This document shows positions 46,166 to 55,209 of a DNA stretch of 64,000 bases, one piece after another (position 1 is the first letter of the stretch; every line of letters starts with the position of its first letter). The DNA comes from Clostridium_AM sp963780135 (GTDB lineage Bacteria > Bacillota > Clostridia > Clostridiales > Clostridiaceae): contig CAWAAR010000003.1 in NCBI GenBank assembly GCA_963780135.1, positions 3,534,001 through 3,598,000 of the forward strand. The letters run 5' to 3'. The notes under the pieces were generated by a model that searched no databases, was not told the origin of the DNA, and was given only the letters and a program-made list of their open reading frames with translations. The translations under genes were made by a program, and so were the position numbers.

Positions 46166-47854
46166 CTATTTAATCTTGAACTTATCTACCAAATTAATCA
46201 ATTCATTTGATGATTTACTAAGTCCTTCAGCCATTTCAGTAAATTCTGAAATTACATCGGTCTGTATTTGTACTCCGCTAGATATATCTTTAATTTCAGC
46301 AGATATTTCAGAATTACTCCCGCTTACAGCTTCCATTGTTGCAGTAAGTTCTTGAATTGAAGCACTTTGTTCTTGTGCTGTTGCTGCTATATTTTGAATC
46401 TTATCATTTATAGTTTTAATTCCTTCAATAATATTTTTAATTTGAACAACTACATTTTCAACCATTCTGCTTCCCTTTTTTATATTGGCGCCTTCTTGTG
46501 CTGCAGCATTTATTGTATTTTTTATCATTTCATTTATTCCCTCTATTATATTTTCAATACTTTTAGAGGATTCGTTATTATCTTCAGAAAGTTTTCTAAT
46601 TTCATCAGCTACTACAGCAAAACCTTTTCCCTGTTCACCTGCTCTACTTGCTTCTATTGAGGCATTTAAAGCTAGCAAGTTAGTTTGGTCTGCTATGGCT
46701 TTAATAGTATCAATTATATTTCTAATTTCGTCTGCTTTAACACCTAATTTTTCGTTTATAACCATATTAGCTGAGGAAATGTTTTCAATTTTATTCATTT
46801 CTTCCTTAGTATCCTGTGCAAGTTTGCCACTTTCTATAGCAATATTATTAATTTCTTCTGTCATAACACTTATTTTTTCAACGTCTTCAGCTGTAATTTG
46901 TGATGACTGTGCAATACTTGAAGAACTTGCAGCAACTTGATTTACAGAATGAGAAATATTTTCACTTCCAGTATCTACTTCTATCATATTTTCATTTATT
47001 TGTTTTATACTTTTTATGCTTTTCTCAGCTCCGCTATTTAGAACTTCAGAACTCTTTGATACAAGAACAGAGTTTTCTTTTATATTTTCTATCATTTTCA
47101 CTAGCTTATCCATAAAATTATTGAAAGACTTTGCCATTATCCCTATCTCATCCTGAGACTTTATAGTTATTCTTTTAGTTAAATCTCCTTCACCATTTTC
47201 TATATCCTTAAGCAGAATATACATATTATTAATTGGCTTGGTAATGCTATTTTTTAATATTATTATAATTATAATAGCTAAAATTAATGAAAAAATTCCT
47301 ATTGCTATGGAAAATTCTTGATTTTTACTCATAGTACTTTGTATATTTCCCAAATCCAAATTCATAGAACTTTCAGCAACATTATTTAATGAATTAATTT
47401 CATCAAACAAATTCGATGCCATTGGATCAAATTGATCCATTAGCACATTTCCCTTGTCAGTACCTTCTTTTATATAAACATTTGCCATATTTACACCAAG
47501 TTCGTAAAATTTATCAAAATCTGAATTTATCTTTTCTGTTTTATCTTTAATATTAGGATTCATATTCTGAAGTTTCATTAATGAATCTTTAAAAGCAGCC
47601 CTCTGTTTCTCAGCTTCTTTAAAACTATCCATATTTTTACTTGCGGAAGCATCTGATAAAAATTGCTGTGTTTCAATTACTGACACATTTATCTTAGATG
47701 CATATTGTAATTGCTTATATGTAAAATCTTTCACATTCCTTATACTTTTATCATTATTGTTCATAAAGCTAATACTTATTACAATATTTGCCAAAAAGCA
47801 TAATAAAATAATTCCAAAAGCCAAAATTAATTTTGACTTTATTTTTAAATTCAT
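46166..47854 (-). CDS. Methyl-accepting chemotaxis protein (helical-bundle sensor)
   Basis: The protein has 562 residues. TM1 is at 7-29, with an extracytoplasmic helical sensor of about 150 residues with no recognised ligand. TM2 is near 185-207, followed by HAMP and a standard signalling domain with hairpin tip IADQTNLLALNASIEASRAG (Ala to Ser at two tip positions) and the conserved EQGKGFAVVADEIRKL. The start at 47854 has GGAGGAATT upstream; a longer frame to 47893 is unlikely. First of three closely placed chemoreceptors on this strand. Confidence 0.93.
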   Translation of the reverse strand: MNLKIKSKLILAFGIILLCFLANIVISISFMNNNDKSIRNVKDFTYKQLQYASKINVSVIETQQFLSDASASKNMDSFKEAEKQRAAFKDSLMKLQNMNPNIKDKTEKINSDFDKFYELGVNMANVYIKEGTDKGNVLMDQFDPMASNLFDEINSLNNVAESSMNLDLGNIQSTMSKNQEFSIAIGIFSLILAIIIIIILKNSITKPINNMYILLKDIENGEGDLTKRITIKSQDEIGIMAKSFNNFMDKLVKMIENIKENSVLVSKSSEVLNSGAEKSIKSIKQINENMIEVDTGSENISHSVNQVAASSSSIAQSSQITAEDVEKISVMTEEINNIAIESGKLAQDTKEEMNKIENISSANMVINEKLGVKADEIRNIIDTIKAIADQTNLLALNASIEASRAGEQGKGFAVVADEIRKLSEDNNESSKSIENIIEGINEMIKNTINAAAQEGANIKKGSRMVENVVVQIKNIIEGIKTINDKIQNIAATAQEQSASIQELTATMEAVSGSNSEISAEIKDISSGVQIQTDVISEFTEMAEGLSKSSNELINLVDKFKIK

Positions 47855-48049
47855 ATTAATTCCTCCAATACTATCTATTTTTATTAAGTCCATTATACCT
47901 TATTATTAGGTAAATATTACGATAGTTTCACTATTTAACATTAATTTAAAAATTTATTTTTACAATTGTATTTTATTGTAATTTTGAAACAGGTTCTTCT
48001 AAGGTTAAGCTTAAGATGTGTTAAATACATAAAAATCACTTGATATAGA

Positions 48050-48075
48050 AAAGAGGCTATTTATGCCTCTTTCTC
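48050..48075 (-). terminator. Terminator of the Cache chemoreceptor gene
   Basis: The stem AAAGAGGC/GCCTCTTT with a short loop lies after the stop at 48111 on the minus strand. Confidence 0.65.
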
Positions 48076-48110
48076 TATATATTATGTTATCATATTCTTA
48101 ATATAATCTT

Positions 48111-50108
48111 TTAAATTTTAAACTTTTCAATCATCTCATTAAGTCTTCGAGCAATCTCTGCTTGATTTTCTGCTGTTTCCGTTATATGTTCCACAGCTTT
48201 AGCCGTTTCATTACTACTACTTTTTATAATTTCTGATTCCTCAAAAGATTTTTGTGTTACATTTGACATAGCTTCAACTGATCCAGTTACCTGACTTACA
48301 GTAGCTGTAAGTTCTTCTGACATAGCTGCTACTTCTTCTGACATAATGCTTACAAATTCTGCATCATTATGGGTTTGTTTTTCCATTTCTACTATAGAAT
48401 TAAAATGAGGATTTACATTTTCTTTTATAAATTTCATTACTTCATTGCTATTATCAGAAAGAGTTTTAAATGCTCCTTGCACTTTTGAAATAGTATCATA
48501 AATAGCAACTACTGCTTGTGAAGATTGATCTGCAAGTTTTCTTACTTCTTCTGCCACCACAGCAAAACCTTTTCCATGTTCTCCTGCCCTTGCTGCTTCT
48601 ATGGAAGCATTTAGTGACAATAAATTTGTTTGTTCAGCTATACTTGCAATAGTATCTGCCATAATTTTTATATTTTCAACTACCTTCCCTTCTTCTATTG
48701 CTTTTATTATTTTATATTCTTTTTCTTTGTATAATTTTTCTGTTTCTTCAAGGTATAACCTTCCTTTTTGCTGCACATCATCAGTTCTTTCCTTTGCCTT
48801 AGTAGCATTCTCGCTTCCTTTTATTGACTTATCCGATAATTGAATTATACTAGTATTTACCTCCTCCATAGATGCTGCTATCTGTTGAGAAGATGAGTTT
48901 GTTTCATGAATTCCAGAAACTATATTTTCAATTGCAAAATTAATATTTTGCACCATGGAATTAAATTCTTCTGACGTACTTGAAAGTTCTTCACTGGATG
49001 CACCCATTTCTTGCGAATTTTCCATTATTCCTTTAATTAAAATGACTAAATTGCTTTTCATTATAAGTATTGCATTGGCTAGTTCCCCTATTTCATCTTT
49101 TCGTTTAAGATTTTTTTGTGAAACTTTAGTGGTAAAGTCCCCCTTAGCTAAAATTTTAAAATGTTCTACCGCCTTTTTTAAAGGTTTGGAAATATTTAAA
49201 TGAATATACATATATAAAACCAATATTAATATTATTAAAAAAATGGCACTAACAATTATAGCATTACTAATAAAGTTCCTTTTAAATAAACTGCTTTCTT
49301 CAGTATTTTTTCCTGTAAATACTATACCTACTATTTTACTACTTCCATCTAATATTGTAGAATAAGATGTAGTATATTTCATTCCAAGAATATCTGCATT
49401 ACCAGTATACTTATTATTTGCATGTACAATTTTTGAAATATCTGTATTAAGTTTAGTTCCAATAATCCTTTTTCCATCTTTCATTATAGTTGTTGAAATC
49501 CTTGTATCATCTAAAAAAATAGTAGAATCACAATCAAAGTTTGTTTTTATATAATCTACTATATTATTTGAGTCTAACCTGTACCCTGTTGATATAACGC
49601 CAATAATTTCACCATTTTCACTTTTAACAGGTGCCCCTGCTCTGGAAGACAGCTTAACTGCTGTTCCTTTTTCTACTTGAGAATTCACCTTACCTTCAAG
49701 TGCAATTTTAACATTTTCTTGATTTATAACACTATCTCCTTTTTGATTTGGTTCATGAGTTCTTGCAATTACAATTCCATTTTTATCGCAAACAGTAATA
49801 AATTCTATATCTGAACTTGAAATCAATGGTTTTATTGTCTTTAAAATTTCTTCTGTGTTTTTTGTTTCAATAGACTTAATAACTAAAGGATTTAGAGATA
49901 GTTGAACAGCATTATTTGTAGAACTTTTTTTCATCTCTTCTATCTTGCTTTTCAATACATCATTTGCTTTAATAACATTAGTATTAATACTGGAGTCTAC
50001 ATATTTATCAAATTTCACAACACTGTTAATAATAATAGAACTTACAAGTAAAATTATTATTATTGAACTAATACCTACAATTTTGAATTTTAAAGAATTA
50101 AATTTCAT
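48111..50108 (-). CDS. Methyl-accepting chemotaxis protein with Cache-type sensor
   Basis: The protein has 665 residues. TM1 is at 8-30. The extracytoplasmic domain (about 30-280) has the single-Cache pattern ITVCDKNGIVIARTHEPNQK-like strand and later SSRAGAPVKSENGEIIGVIS, typical of small organic ligand sensing. TM2 is near 285-305, followed by HAMP and the signalling domain with tip IAEQTNLLSLNASIEAARAG. The arms contain IIKAIEEGKVVENIKIMAD, the same unusual insert seen in the 9930-11645 receptor. GGAGGTG precedes the start. Confidence 0.93.
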   Translation of the reverse strand: MKFNSLKFKIVGISSIIIILLVSSIIINSVVKFDKYVDSSINTNVIKANDVLKSKIEEMKKSSTNNAVQLSLNPLVIKSIETKNTEEILKTIKPLISSSDIEFITVCDKNGIVIARTHEPNQKGDSVINQENVKIALEGKVNSQVEKGTAVKLSSRAGAPVKSENGEIIGVISTGYRLDSNNIVDYIKTNFDCDSTIFLDDTRISTTIMKDGKRIIGTKLNTDISKIVHANNKYTGNADILGMKYTTSYSTILDGSSKIVGIVFTGKNTEESSLFKRNFISNAIIVSAIFLIILILVLYMYIHLNISKPLKKAVEHFKILAKGDFTTKVSQKNLKRKDEIGELANAILIMKSNLVILIKGIMENSQEMGASSEELSSTSEEFNSMVQNINFAIENIVSGIHETNSSSQQIAASMEEVNTSIIQLSDKSIKGSENATKAKERTDDVQQKGRLYLEETEKLYKEKEYKIIKAIEEGKVVENIKIMADTIASIAEQTNLLSLNASIEAARAGEHGKGFAVVAEEVRKLADQSSQAVVAIYDTISKVQGAFKTLSDNSNEVMKFIKENVNPHFNSIVEMEKQTHNDAEFVSIMSEEVAAMSEELTATVSQVTGSVEAMSNVTQKSFEESEIIKSSSNETAKAVEHITETAENQAEIARRLNEMIEKFKI

Positions 50109-50406
50109 TTTTTCACCTCCAAAATAATTTTGTTTTCGGAATATAATGTAGATAACCGTTTATAACTCTCAGCTATGAAAGCATTAAACAACTGATATGC
50201 TCTGTATAAATTCACATGAGCTTTTGATAAATTTTCTGTTAAAATACCATAAATTTTTATAACATTTACAATATTTATAATATTCAATACAAATTTACAA
50301 AATCCTCTTAAAATTATTACTTTTATAAATTTATTTAGTTAAATTGCAATGTTTTAAATATAATTTGGCCAAATAAGTTTTCTTATATATAAATTGAGTT
50401 TTTATA
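50109..50406. other. Upstream region of the Cache chemoreceptor gene
   Basis: AT-rich. A 60-codon frame on the minus strand (50105-50287) overlaps the receptor start and has no ribosome site, so I do not call it. No repeat or hairpin seen. Confidence 0.4.
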
Positions 50407-50460
50407 ACAAAAAATTAAATGAATTGGCTGAATAACTTTTACATTCATACCAATTCATTT
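50407..50460 (-). terminator. Terminator of the small membrane protein gene
   Basis: The arms AAATGAATTGG (50418-50428) and CCAATTCATTT (50450-50460) are followed by a T run on the minus strand. Confidence 0.65.
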
Positions 50461-50507
50461 TAAAAACCTATCTAAATTTTTTATTCAATTATTATATTTC
50501 CTTATAC

Positions 50508-50822
50508 CTATAAATCTTCCCAATAAATTTTCTCTGCATTTTCATCTACCACAGCAGATCTATCAAACAGTTTTATAGCTATAATGGCTAGGATAAAAGC
50601 AATTACACCTCCTGAGATTTGAGAAGTTTTAATAGCTACCCCTATAGATTTTCCTATATATCCCCCTAAAAACACACCTACAAATACAAATATTATTGGA
50701 AAAATAAAAATCATAAAAGCTGCTGCTAACATATTGGTCTTTTTGGGTGCTGATTTTTCTGATGATTTTTTGGATTTTTGGTTAACTACATTTTCAAGCA
50801 TTTTTTCTTGTTCTGTTTTCAT
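50508..50822 (-). CDS. Small two-TM membrane protein
   Basis: The protein has 104 residues. A Lys/Ser-rich cytoplasmic N-terminus (residues 1-30) is followed by two membrane segments (MLAAAFMIFIFPIIFVFVGV and GGVIAFILAIIAIKLF) joined by a glycine-rich loop, and an acidic tail. The layout loosely recalls the membrane half of RseC/MucC proteins, but the cysteine-bearing N-terminal part is absent, so I leave the function open. The ATG at 50822 follows GAGGAG. A structured repeat in the same orientation ends 25 nt upstream and would form its 5' leader. Confidence 0.65.
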   Translation of the reverse strand: MKTEQEKMLENVVNQKSKKSSEKSAPKKTNMLAAAFMIFIFPIIFVFVGVFLGGYIGKSIGVAIKTSQISGGVIAFILAIIAIKLFDRSAVVDENAEKIYWEDL

Positions 50823-50846
50823 ATAAACCACACTCCTCTGTAAGCA

Positions 50847-51022
50847 TTTTATCCGATGGCTACCATCATTAACATTCCTATCACACAGTGAAAGCTGCTA
50901 TCACCAAATTAAAAATTTGGGATATCTACTTTTCTTTAGGCGAAAGATACTGGGACTCTTGCTTCAGCGATTTAGAGCTCTTATGCTATGCATAATGGCT
51001 GATACTCTCCTGGATAAGTTTT
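50847..51022 (-). repeat. TTATCC/GGATAA structured repeat, copy 3
   Basis: On the minus strand it runs from AACTTATCCAGGAGAGTATC to GGTAGCCATCGGATAAAAT. It retains the inner hairpin CCCAAATT...AATTTGG, GCTTTCACTGTGTG and the outer TTATCC/GGATAA pairing. The upstream GACTCAGGTGG hairpin of copies 1 and 2 is missing. It lies directly upstream of the small membrane protein gene. The rest of the gap to 51261 is AT-rich with a promoter for marR but no other features. Confidence 0.78.
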
Positions 51023-51261
51023 TCTAAAGTCCACATTATTATTATATTCAATCCGTACTTATTAATTATAGCATAATTTGTTTAATGAATACTATTGTAA
51101 TTATATCACAAATAAAAAACACACTAAACCGCTTAAAACAAAAATATTATACCATGTAATTGTTTTCTTTTAAGTTTATAGGTTTTTTTTATTAATTTCA
51201 CTTGAAACAGAATTAGAACTATGTTAATCTTATAAAAGAAACATTTAGGAGGCTAAATATT

Positions 51262-51699
51262 ATGGAGAATAATTCTGAAAAATGGATGGGATATTGGCTT
51301 AGAAAAGTTGTTAGAAACATGAATAATCTTCATGATCAAAAGCTGCAACAATATGATTTGACATCATCTCAAGTTTCAGTTCTGTGTCAACTTTGGAATA
51401 AAGATGGTCTTACACAAAAAGAAATTCAAGAAAATTTAAATTTACGTCCAGCTTCAGTTTCTGGACTTGTAGATACATTATCAAATAAAGGCTTTATAGT
51501 TAGAAAACACGATGGTGAAGATGCAAGACTTAAGCGACTTTATTTAACAGAAGAAGGTACTAGCGTTAAAGATTTATCTATTGAAATTATAAAAGAACTT
51601 GAAAATACAATTACTAAAGGATTTTCAGAGGATGAAAAAGTAATTTTTATATGTTGGATGAAAAAACTATATAATAATCTTAATACCCTAGAAAAATAG
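51262..51699 (+). CDS. MarR family transcriptional regulator
   Basis: The protein has 145 residues. A winged helix-turn-helix (TSSQVSVLCQLWNKDGLTQK; LNLRPASVSGLVDTLSNKGF) with wing RKHDGEDARLKRLYLTEEG matches the MarR/SlyA pattern including the conserved D-x-R. AGGAGG precedes the start. It lies 131 nt upstream of a MATE efflux gene, and probably represses it and itself in response to a toxic ligand. Confidence 0.93.
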   Translation: MENNSEKWMGYWLRKVVRNMNNLHDQKLQQYDLTSSQVSVLCQLWNKDGLTQKEIQENLNLRPASVSGLVDTLSNKGFIVRKHDGEDARLKRLYLTEEGTSVKDLSIEIIKELENTITKGFSEDEKVIFICWMKKLYNNLNTLEK

Positions 51700-51763
51700 T
51701 AGTGGATCATGTTTTAATCTGCTTTAAATTTCCTTACATAATTAGGAACCTAAATTTATTCTT

Positions 51764-51797
51764 TGAAAGGACAACTTAAAGTTTGTTCTTTCATTTT
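51764..51797 (+). terminator. Possible terminator or attenuator between marR and the MATE gene
   Basis: TGAAAGGACAA pairs with TTGTTCTTTCA (one G-T wobble) and is followed by TTTTAATT. It could limit read-through from marR into the efflux gene. Confidence 0.45.
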
Positions 51798-51830
51798 AAT
51801 TAGATCGTTAATCTTAAGGAGGTAAAAATT

Positions 51831-53213
51831 TTGAATAAATCAACAGAATTAGAAAATGAAAGTGTAGGAAAACTTCTTTTAAAGTTTTCTATACCAGCTG
51901 TAATAGCCATGCTTGTTAATGCGTTATATAGCATTGTAGATAGAATATTTGTTGGTAGAGGCCTAGGATCACTTGCACTTTCTGGTGTAGCAATAACATT
52001 TCCTTTAACTAATATAATTATGGCTGTTGGAATGCTTGTTGGCATAGGTGCTGCTGCTGTAGTTTCTATTAAACTCGGACAAAAAAAGATTCTTGATGCT
52101 GAAAAAATTATAGGTAATGCTTTTACACTTGTAATCATACTTTCAATACTTGTGAGTATTTTAGGAATTATATTTTTAGATCCTATACTAATTTTATTCG
52201 GAGCAAGTGCTGAAACTCTGCCTTATGCAAAACAATTTTCAACTATATTACTTGTTGGTGTAGTACTTCAAAATATTGGATTTGGCATGAACCCACTTAT
52301 TCGTTCAGAAGGCGCTCCTAAAACAGCTATGTTCACTATGCTTATAGGTGCAGCTCTTAATTTTATAATGAATCCTATATTAATATTTGGATTTAAACTA
52401 GGAGTAAGTGGATCAGCATTTGCTACTATTATTTCCCAAGCTGTTTGCTCTATATTAATATTTATGTATTTCATAAAAGGCAACAGCATTTTAAAGCTTA
52501 GAAAAAAGAATATGAAATTAGAAAAAACTGTTGTAAAAGAAATAATGGCCATAGGTATGTCACCTTTTTCCATGCAGATTTCAGCAAGTTTAGTTACAAT
52601 TATTTTTAATACCAGTCTTGCTAAATATGGTGGAGATCTTGCTATAGGTGCTTTTTCACTTATTAATAGTGTTGCAATTCTTATATTAATGCCTGTATTT
52701 GGAATTAATCAAGGAGCACAGCCTATTATAGGATACAATTATGGTGCTAAAAATGTAAAAAGAGTTAAACAAACATTGATGTATAGTACAATTGCAGCTA
52801 CAATTATATCTTCAGTTGGCTTTATACTTGTTGAATTATTCCCTGTTCAAATAATTAGACTTTTTAATACCAGTGATCCTAAACTTATATCAATTGGCTC
52901 CAATGGAATTTCTATTTTCCTTATGATGTTTGCTTTCGTTGGATCTCAAACTGTATTTGCCAGTTATTTTCAAGCTGTTGGTAAAGCAAAGAACTCTATG
53001 TTTTTAAGCTTATTAAGACAAATTGTGCTGCTTATACCTTTAGTACTTATACTTCCTCATTTTTTCAATTTAAATGGAGTATGGATTGCTGGAGCAGCTT
53101 CAGATATTATTTCATCATTAGTTTCGATAGTTTTCATAGTATATGAAATGAAAACTATAAGTAATCTTGAAGATAATGATACTGATAATTTTCCAACTGA
53201 GCTTGCAGTTTAA
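51831..53213 (+). CDS. MATE family multidrug efflux transporter
   Basis: The protein has 460 residues and 12 membrane segments in two similar halves. It has MATE features such as FSIPAVIAMLVNALYSIVDR, FVGRGLGSLALSG and, in the second half, GINQGAQPIIGYNYGAKN. It probably exports cationic drugs or dyes using Na+ or H+. The start is TTG at 51831, with AAGGAGG ideally spaced. Regulation by the upstream MarR protein is inferred from position. Confidence 0.92.
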   Translation: MNKSTELENESVGKLLLKFSIPAVIAMLVNALYSIVDRIFVGRGLGSLALSGVAITFPLTNIIMAVGMLVGIGAAAVVSIKLGQKKILDAEKIIGNAFTLVIILSILVSILGIIFLDPILILFGASAETLPYAKQFSTILLVGVVLQNIGFGMNPLIRSEGAPKTAMFTMLIGAALNFIMNPILIFGFKLGVSGSAFATIISQAVCSILIFMYFIKGNSILKLRKKNMKLEKTVVKEIMAIGMSPFSMQISASLVTIIFNTSLAKYGGDLAIGAFSLINSVAILILMPVFGINQGAQPIIGYNYGAKNVKRVKQTLMYSTIAATIISSVGFILVELFPVQIIRLFNTSDPKLISIGSNGISIFLMMFAFVGSQTVFASYFQAVGKAKNSMFLSLLRQIVLLIPLVLILPHFFNLNGVWIAGAASDIISSLVSIVFIVYEMKTISNLEDNDTDNFPTELAV

Positions 53214-53250
53214 TATACTTACTATTAAAATTTTATTAAATATAATTAAA

Positions 53251-53350
53251 GAGGATGTCACACTAAGAATAAATACTACAATATACTATGTTTGTTATTA
53301 ATCTTCAAACCAATATATTGTACGTAAATTTCTTAGTGCGCCATCCCCTG
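53251..53350. repeat. GGCTGTCGCA-ended mini-element, copy 3 (diverged ends)
   Basis: 100 bp with ends GAGGATGTCACACTAAGAAT and TTTCTTAGTGCGCCATCCCC. Internally it has AATAAATACTACAATATACT and CAATATATTGTACGTAAATT. It is in the opposite orientation to copy 1 and more diverged at its termini. It follows the MATE gene. Confidence 0.8.
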
Positions 53351-53481
53351 GCTTTATACCATTACAAAATATTTCCACTTAAAAAAATCATTCAAATATG
53401 AAAATCTCAGACGCCTCTAAATAAATTCAACTCTTATTTAAAATTTATCAAAACTCCATCCAAATGAAAATTCACTACATT

Positions 53482-53934
53482 TTAAGAACTTTCTGCAGAC
53501 AAATAATTTGCCCACAGCTTATCCAAGCAAATACCTAAAGTCACCAGCAAAACGCCCAAAAGTTTTATATAGGAAAACTTTCCGCTAATACATATATCTA
53601 TTATAAACCCTGCAGTTAACTGTCCTATTAAAATTAGTATTGTAGAATAAGTTACTGGAATTTTAGGCAGTGAAATAATAGTTAATAAGAGTGATGCTAA
53701 TCCCAAAACCCCGCCCAAATATATCCAATAAGGAACTATACTTAAAACCTTAAAATTAAAAATATTATTGCTTTTAATTAGAAATATAACCATTATGGAT
53801 ATAAATGATGCAACTATATAATTTACTAAAGTTCCATTAAGCAGACCTATTTTTTCCGTTAACTTAAAATTAATCATCTTAGAAATCACAGATACACAAC
53901 CGCTAATAAATGCCAATGTTATTCCTATTATCAT
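53482..53934 (-). CDS. DMT/YdcZ-like four-TM transporter subunit (second)
   Basis: The protein has 150 residues and five hydrophobic segments, similar in length and layout to the neighbouring 140-residue protein. Motifs such as YWIYLGGVLGLASLLLTIIS and TYSTILILIGQLTAGFIIDI fit the YdcZ (DUF606) branch of drug/metabolite transporters, often encoded as pairs. The two probably form a heterodimer. It lies 9 nt after the first subunit gene in the Crp/Fnr operon. Substrate unknown. Confidence 0.75.
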   Translation of the reverse strand: MIIGITLAFISGCVSVISKMINFKLTEKIGLLNGTLVNYIVASFISIMVIFLIKSNNIFNFKVLSIVPYWIYLGGVLGLASLLLTIISLPKIPVTYSTILILIGQLTAGFIIDICISGKFSYIKLLGVLLVTLGICLDKLWANYLSAESS

Positions 53935-53943
53935 GTCTACACC

Positions 53944-54366
53944 TCAATTCTTTATCATTAAAAATAAACCTAAAAAAATCATAACAATTACTGGTATTCT
54001 CTTTATTCCAAAGGCACTCTTTTTTACTCCAAAAAATCCAAAATTATCTATTAATGCAGAAATTACTATTTGTCCAAATAGTGAAATACCTATTGTTAAA
54101 GTAGCACCTACTAGAGTAAAACAAAAACTATTTGCTGAAACCAAAAAAACACCTAATATACCTGCTGAATATAATATAAAAGATTCTTTCCCAAATGCTA
54201 TTGACTGCTTTTTAATTATCTTAATATACAATATTAATAAAACCATTCCAATAATATGAACAATAAAACTAATTTCAAAAACATTCAAATACTTACTGAG
54301 CAGTCCATTTAACGTTATCATTATAGATAAAAAAATTCCTGCTACTATGGCTAAAAACATATTCAT
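53944..54366 (-). CDS. DMT/YdcZ-like four-TM transporter subunit (first)
   Basis: The protein has 140 residues and five hydrophobic segments (for example FLAIVAGIFLSIMITLNGLL and LVGATLTIGISLFGQIVISA). The latter matches the inner-repeat motif of the second subunit (ILILIGQLTAGFIID), indicating a common origin. The start overlaps the end of the Crp/Fnr gene by 4 nt (ATGA), so translation is coupled to the regulator. Likely exports or imports a small metabolite. Confidence 0.75.
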   Translation of the reverse strand: MNMFLAIVAGIFLSIMITLNGLLSKYLNVFEISFIVHIIGMVLLILYIKIIKKQSIAFGKESFILYSAGILGVFLVSANSFCFTLVGATLTIGISLFGQIVISALIDNFGFFGVKKSAFGIKRIPVIVMIFLGLFLMIKN

Positions 54367-55010
54367 TGTAATAACTCCTCTTCTTGTTTTTTTAATTTTT
54401 CCAAATCAATAATTATAATTTCTCCATTTTCATACTTTAGAATGTTTTTTTGTTTTAACTTATTAATCGTTCTATTTATACTTCTAAGTGCTGATGCTAG
54501 TTCTTCAGCTATTAAATCTTTAGATATAGGAATGTTCCTATTTTTATTTTTATTATAAAGGTCTAAAACTAACCTTATGAATTTATATTCAAGATTGTAA
54601 AAAACATCATTAGAAGCTTTTTCTATTTTTGAATAAAGCTTATCACTAAGTTTATTAATAATAAACATTGAAAAATTGCAGTCTGTTTCTAACCATTTTA
54701 TGTATACTTCCCTAGGAATCATTATCACTTTGCTATATTCTAAAGCTTCAACGGTACAAATTGATGGCTTATGATTTGATAGTTCAATTTCTCCATACAC
54801 ATCTTGAGCTTCAATAACTAGCTGCAAATAATTTGTTCCTAATTTAGATGTTCTATATATTTTATTCATACCTTCTAATAATATATAAAAATATTTAGCT
54901 TCAAAACCTTGCTGAACTATTTTTGCGCCCTTTTCAAATTTTTTAATAATAAATCTTTCCTTTATTTGCTGTGGACAATTTTCAACTATTTCTAAAATGT
55001 TTTTTATCAT
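54363..55010 (-). CDS. Crp/Fnr family transcriptional regulator (DMT operon)
   Basis: The protein has 215 residues. A beta-roll sensor domain (about 20-110: FEKGAKIVQQGFEAKYFYIL, DVYGEIELSNHKPSICTVEA) lacks the cAMP-binding Arg. A dimer helix and winged helix follow, with recognition segment LASALRSINRTINKLKQKN (RSINRT at 176-181). That segment matches the RSLNRT of the regulator at 8849-9526. The promoter carries GGACATTTGTCC at 55061-55072. It is translationally coupled to the DMT transporter genes it presumably controls. Confidence 0.88.
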   Translation of the reverse strand: MIKNILEIVENCPQQIKERFIIKKFEKGAKIVQQGFEAKYFYILLEGMNKIYRTSKLGTNYLQLVIEAQDVYGEIELSNHKPSICTVEALEYSKVIMIPREVYIKWLETDCNFSMFIINKLSDKLYSKIEKASNDVFYNLEYKFIRLVLDLYNKNKNRNIPISKDLIAEELASALRSINRTINKLKQKNILKYENGEIIIIDLEKLKKQEEELLQ

Positions 55011-55060
55011 GCTAGAACCCTCCTGTAATAAATACTATATCATAATATAAACTAATTAAA

Positions 55061-55072
55061 GGACATTTGTCC
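55061..55072. promoter_or_regulatory. Candidate Crp/Fnr operator GGACA-N2-TGTCC
   Basis: GGACATTTGTCC lies 50 nt upstream of the Crp/Fnr gene start, almost the same distance as the matching site in front of the other Crp/Fnr gene (46 nt). Confidence 0.6.
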
Positions 55073-55123
55073 AAATCTATAGAGCATATGCTAAATTTCA
55101 CTTAGATTTTTTATTATACTATT

Positions 55124-55193
55124 GTATAAAATAAAAAAGCCATGGAACATAAACTAACTTATAGCTTATATAGCATGGTTTTTTATTCTATAC
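55124..55193 (-). terminator. Terminator of the SIMPL gene
   Basis: About 20-bp arms (core AATAAAAAAGCCATG with CATGGTTTTTTATT) lie 17 nt beyond the SIMPL gene stop. Confidence 0.7.
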
Positions 55194-55209
55194 AATTTTA
55201 CATTTATTT

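Noticed and set aside
50105..50287. 60-codon minus-strand frame upstream of the Cache chemoreceptor
   Set aside because: It overlaps the receptor start and lacks a ribosome site and any domain signature.
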